A program made the translations under genes and the position numbers. 7,384 nucleotides of DNA, from positions 1 to 7,384 of the forward strand of contig JAFDKD010000123.1 of the NCBI GenBank assembly GCA_019307165.1, read 5' to 3'. Origin of the DNA: Deltaproteobacteria bacterium (lineage in GTDB: Bacteria; Desulfobacterota; DSM-4660; Desulfatiglandales; Desulfatiglandaceae). The notes under the pieces were generated by a model. That model was not told where the DNA came from, did no database searches, and saw nothing but the letters and a program-made list of their open reading frames with translations. Shown one piece after another: positions 6,184 to 7,384 of this stretch. Within the stretch, counting starts at the first letter, position 1, and every line of letters begins with the position of its first letter.

Positions 6184-7384
6184 ATGAACATCATCAATCT
6201 GGCGGACGACAACATCCGGAAAAATGGCGAAAAACTGGCGATTGTGTTCAATGAAAAGGAATATACCAATGTCTGGATCGATGAAAAGGCGCGCAAATTG
6301 GCGACCGGCCTGAAATCGTTGGGCATCGGCCGGGGCGACCACGTTGTGGTTTCCATGCCCAATTCGCCGGAAGTCTTTGTCGCGTTCCAGGCCGTCTGGC
6401 TGATCGGGGCGGTGATCATCCCGATCATGTTTTTGCTCGGCGAAGAGGAGACCCGCTACATCCTGGACCATTCCGATGCAAAGGCGGTCATTACCAGCCA
6501 TGATCTGCTGGACAAGATCGTCAATGCAAAGGAAGGCCTCGCTCATATTGAGAACGTCATCGTGCTCGACGGAGGGAGCGAAGGGGAAGGCATCGATTTT
6601 TATGACCTCACGGATCAGAGCCCGGCGGAGACAAACACCGAAGACATGGGCGACGACGACGTCGCCCTGATGATCTACACCTCCGGCACCACGGGAAAGC
6701 CGAAAGGGGTCATGCTGACCCATCGCAATCTCTACAGCAATGCCCGGGCGGCGTGGGAGTCCAACGAGTGGGACAAGGCGCCCGTGTCCGTCCTCTGCCT
6801 CCCCATGGCCCATTCCTTCGGGGTTGTGGCCATGAACGCGGGGAACCTGTCGCCCTACCCCGGATCTTTTGCCGTGCTCATGACCTGGTTCGACCCGGAG
6901 GAGGTCTTTCGCCTCATAGAAAAATATAAGGCCAACAACTTCATCGGCGTGCCCACCATGTACCAGCTTCTCCTGGCCATTCCCGAGGCCGACAAGTACG
7001 ACACCGGCTCACTGGAGCGGTGCATCATCAGCGCGGCCCCGGTTTCCGAAGAGCTTTACAGGGCCTTTACAACAAAATTCAACTGCACGATGTACGAAGG
7101 GTACGGGCTCACGGAAGCGGCCCCGGCCGTTGCCTTGTGCCGGCCCGGCATGCCCCTGAAAAACGGGTCGTGCGGGGTGCCTCTGCCGGGGGTGGAAGTC
7201 GCCATCGTGGACAACGAAGACAACCCGCTTCCCGCGGGCGAGCAGGGGGAGATCCTGGTTCGGGGAGAAAACGTCATGAAGGGCTATTACAAAAGGCCTG
7301 AGGAGACAAAAGAGGCCCTCAAGGGGGGTTGGCTGCATACCGGCGACATAGGGTATCTTGATGAAGACAACTACCTCTTCATCA
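6184..7384 (+). CDS. AMP-forming acyl-CoA synthetase / fatty-acid-CoA ligase (3'-partial)
   Basis: This gene encodes a member of the ANL (adenylate-forming) superfamily. Such enzymes activate a carboxylic acid with ATP to an acyl-adenylate and transfer it to CoA in the cytoplasm, feeding beta-oxidation or lipid synthesis. The frame stays open to the window edge: 400 codons are present, of about 500-560 usual for the family. Visible motifs are the P-loop IYTSGTTGKPKG (residues 164-175), the PMAHSFG motif typical of acyl-CoA synthetases, YGLTE (307-311, adenine/Mg-ATP binding) and GWLHTGD (382-388, ribose binding Asp388). The N-terminus has the usual LGIGRGDHVVVSMPNSPEV signature. The C-terminal subdomain with the catalytic lysine lies beyond the edge. 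Chain-length specificity cannot be read from this part. It is separated by 380 nt of repeats from the envelope gene upstream, so it probably starts its own transcription unit. Confidence 0.95.
   Translation, partial: MNIINLADDNIRKNGEKLAIVFNEKEYTNVWIDEKARKLATGLKSLGIGRGDHVVVSMPNSPEVFVAFQAVWLIGAVIIPIMFLLGEEETRYILDHSDAKAVITSHDLLDKIVNAKEGLAHIENVIVLDGGSEGEGIDFYDLTDQSPAETNTEDMGDDDVALMIYTSGTTGKPKGVMLTHRNLYSNARAAWESNEWDKAPVSVLCLPMAHSFGVVAMNAGNLSPYPGSFAVLMTWFDPEEVFRLIEKYKANNFIGVPTMYQLLLAIPEADKYDTGSLERCIISAAPVSEELYRAFTTKFNCTMYEGYGLTEAAPAVALCRPGMPLKNGSCGVPLPGVEVAIVDNEDNPLPAGEQGEILVRGENVMKGYYKRPEETKEALKGGWLHTGDIGYLDEDNYLFI

Noticed and set aside
6127..6813. Minus-strand open frame of 228 codons opposite the acyl-CoA synthetase
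   Set aside because: The + strand frame carries clear ANL motifs and a strong RBS; the antisense product shows no recognisable domain.

Overview
The window is 7.4 kb of GC-rich bacterial DNA. It holds three genes, all on the + strand, and one repeat-rich gap. The organism is most likely a Desulfobacterota (delta-proteobacterial, Desulfobacterales-like) bacterium. This rests on composition, on recalled resemblance of the Cys-rich repeats and the GAC/AAC hexamer repeats with an S23-like fragment to sequences in such genomes, and on the AMP-forming acyl-CoA synthetase. It is an inference of moderate-to-low confidence.

Region 1 (1-4694) is the 3' part of a very large modular gene. The frame is open to the left edge and no ribosome binding site precedes the first ATG, so the true start is probably outside the window. 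The visible 1,557 residues comprise a long charged, mostly helical N-terminal part with one hydrophobic Gly-rich island, a beta-rich domain, about 330 residues of charged helix, a PASTA-like domain, three 47-residue Cys-rich repeats, a Gly-rich linker, and a Cys4 zinc-ribbon-like, Tyr/Lys-rich C-terminus. I do not recognise the whole protein.

Region 2 (4709-5803) starts 14 nt after that stop and is probably in the same operon. It encodes a signal-peptide protein with an SH3/FlgT-C-like beta domain, a peptidoglycan-binding (PG_binding_1) domain and a helical C-terminus. A PASTA-like domain in one gene and a PG_binding_1 domain in the next suggest that the pair works in the cell envelope.

Region 3 (5804-6183) is a 380-nt gap. 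It contains three blocks of GAC/AAC-type hexamer repeats. Two of them form a perfect 21-bp inverted repeat around a minus-strand fragment that looks like the first ~20 residues of an S23 / four-helix-bundle (23S rRNA intervening-sequence) protein, still carrying its own RBS and ATG. It looks like a decayed or miniature repeat element.

Region 4 (6184 to the right edge) is the N-terminal 400 codons of an AMP-forming acyl-CoA synthetase with a strong AAAGGAGG ribosome binding site. It appears metabolically unrelated to the envelope pair and is cut by the window end.
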